Shown here piece by piece: positions 6,247 to 6,730 of a DNA stretch of 6,730 bases (positions are counted from its first letter, which is position 1; each line of letters begins with the position of its first letter). A program made the translations under genes and the position numbers. The DNA is from Alphaproteobacteria bacterium. Lineage in GTDB: Bacteria; Pseudomonadota; Alphaproteobacteria; SMXP01. The notes beneath the pieces are model-generated. The model was not told the origin of the DNA. It did no database searches and saw only the letters and a list, made by a program, of their open reading frames with translations. The stretch covers positions 1 through 6,730 of the forward strand of contig JANQLI010000308.1 of the NCBI GenBank assembly GCA_028280675.1, given 5' to 3'.

Positions 6247-6456
6247 CTACGGTACAAATGTACTTGTTGGTTGTGGTGGACGGGTTGCAGGTCCATAGCC
6301 TCCTTGCGCTTGTGCCTTGACATCCGTAGATAACAAAACAGCAACTGCAGGGGCTGCAAGGCCCACAGTTCCAGCCTTTTTCAAGAAATCACGCCGCGCC
6401 TTCGCTTCTTCCTCTAAAGCTTCTCCGCCGCGCTTATCACTTTTATCAGTTTTCAT
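6247..6456 (-). CDS. Tat-signal micropeptide, upstream copy (69 aa)
   Basis: This is the first gene of the tandem pair, with unknown function. It has the same architecture as its partner: a charged N-region (1-20), the twin-arginine motif RRDFLKK (21-27), a hydrophobic core (28-43) and a predicted A-Q-A cleavage site at 48-50. The 19-residue tail starts QGGYGPATRPPQPTST and ends FVP. The start ATG at 6456 follows AGGGGAGA with normal spacing. A candidate promoter lies 46-74 bases upstream. The pair ends in a strong terminator, so it forms its own short transcription unit and is not a fragment of a larger gene. It might be an exported peptide, a membrane-anchored peptide, an accessory subunit of an unseen complex, or a member of an uncharacterised alphaproteobacterial Tat-signal family. 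Nothing nearby encodes an obvious partner or processing enzyme. Confidence 0.87.
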   Translation of the reverse strand: MKTDKSDKRGGEALEEEAKARRDFLKKAGTVGLAAPAVAVLLSTDVKAQAQGGYGPATRPPQPTSTFVP

Positions 6457-6501
6457 GCATTGTCTCCCCTGCTGTTTGATTCCAGACTGAGTATCTTTAA
6501 A

Positions 6502-6530
6502 AATTTATCGAAGTTCAAATGCATTGCCAA
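6502..6530 (-). promoter_or_regulatory. Candidate promoter for the tandem Tat-peptide genes
   Basis: On the minus strand, TTGGCA (6530-6525) and TAAATT (6507-6502) are separated by 17 bases, matching 5/6 and 4/6 of the sigma70 consensus. A second possible pair, TTGAAC and GATACT, overlaps it with the same spacing. Transcription would start about 40 bases before the first ATG. Confidence 0.4.
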
Positions 6531-6730
6531 CCGATAAACATAGTTAATTTAACATCATTTGCGGACAATTCGTCTTATACGTGTTTCATGCTGCACCCCA
6601 ATGGGCGCAGGGTTGTTTCAAGGTGAAGAGTGTGATTCGCTACGCGTCACCAGTGATGGCGTGGTACCGTCCTATGTCCTGTGATGTCACGTGGATACCC
6701 TCTAAGAAACAGATTTGAGCGAATAATATA
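6531..6730. other. Region upstream of the Tat-peptide genes, no convincing gene
   Basis: The dyad GTTAA-T-TTAAC (6543-6553) lies upstream of the candidate -35. Between 6622 and 6690 there are several GTGA/TCAC half-sites, including TCACCAGTGA (6647-6656) and GTGATGTCAC (6681-6690). A 27-codon frame from ATG 6601 has no ribosome site and no recognisable product. Two minus-strand frames are open to the right edge and could be the 3' end of a neighbour, but neither is recognisable. Confidence 0.4.

Larger units (their letters stand above)
6028..6473. repeat. Tandem direct duplication, period 222 bases
   Basis: Bases 6037-6234 and 6259-6456 align without gaps, with 11 mismatches in 198. The similarity continues into the ribosome-binding regions, with 13 of 18 bases matching through the start codon. 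It breaks down after codon 66, where the copies have different final codons and stops (TAA versus TAG). The unit therefore carries a complete gene with its own Shine-Dalgarno. Confidence 0.9.

Noticed and set aside
6028..6456. Assignment to the small 'formate dehydrogenase region TAT target' family
   Set aside because: That family shares the size and the Tat signal, but as I recall has a conserved Tyr/His-rich C-terminal motif and sits beside formate dehydrogenase genes. Neither is present here.
6601..6684. A 27-codon plus-strand frame beginning at ATG 6601
   Set aside because: It has no ribosome-binding site, no recognisable product and unremarkable length for chance.
6640..6730. Minus-strand frames open to the right edge, ending at 6640 and 6647
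   Set aside because: Either could be the last 27-29 codons of a neighbouring gene, but two overlapping candidates of equal length and no recognisable motif do not support a call.
1..6730. CRISPR arrays, tRNA or rRNA genes, insertion sequences
   Set aside because: I saw no regularly spaced repeats, no cloverleaf-like segments and no transposase or terminal repeats. The only substantial repeat found by reading is the tandem Tat-peptide duplication.

Overview
The window looks like a chromosomal segment of an alphaproteobacterium with roughly balanced base composition. This is inferred from the 195-residue conserved hypothetical, which resembles proteins I associate with that class, and from the mix of a PepN-type aminopeptidase, a sugar dehydrogenase fused to a cytochrome c, and small Tat-signal proteins. 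No species can be named from the sequence alone. I see no phage, transposon, CRISPR, tRNA or rRNA.

Layout from left to right. (1) Positions 1-1250, minus strand: the first 416 residues of an M1 aminopeptidase N, cut by the window edge. (2) 1321-1354: a rho-independent terminator for the next gene. (3) 1373-1960, minus: a conserved hypothetical with an acidic tail. (4) 1961-2146: a divergent intergenic region with a candidate promoter and a perfect inverted repeat. (5) 2147-3625, plus: a membrane-anchored, PQQ-type sugar (sorbosone/glucose) dehydrogenase with a C-terminal cytochrome c domain, followed after 30 bases by (6) 3656-4033, a small VOC/glyoxalase-fold protein; the two probably form an operon. 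(7) 4034-5713, minus: a class V PLP-dependent aminotransferase/cysteine desulfurase-like enzyme. Its stop codon abuts the VOC stop with no spacer, and its leader can fold into a hairpin ending 7 nt before the start codon. (8) 5714-6027: an intergenic region with an inverted repeat near a TATAAT, a strong terminator and a second hairpin. (9) 6028-6456, minus: two tandem copies of a 68/69-residue Tat-signal micropeptide gene. (10) 6457-6730: the upstream region of that pair, with a candidate promoter and no convincing gene.

The most unusual part is the tandem Tat pair. Each protein is almost entirely a twin-arginine signal sequence followed by an 18-19 residue Gly/Tyr/Pro-rich tail after a predicted signal peptidase site. 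The copies are 187/198 identical at the DNA level. Eight of the ten differing codons are synonymous, and the tail is unchanged except for its last two or three residues. Function is unknown. The other genes look metabolic: peptide turnover, periplasmic sugar or alcohol oxidation feeding electrons to a c-type heme, and PLP chemistry. No pathway linking all of them is evident.
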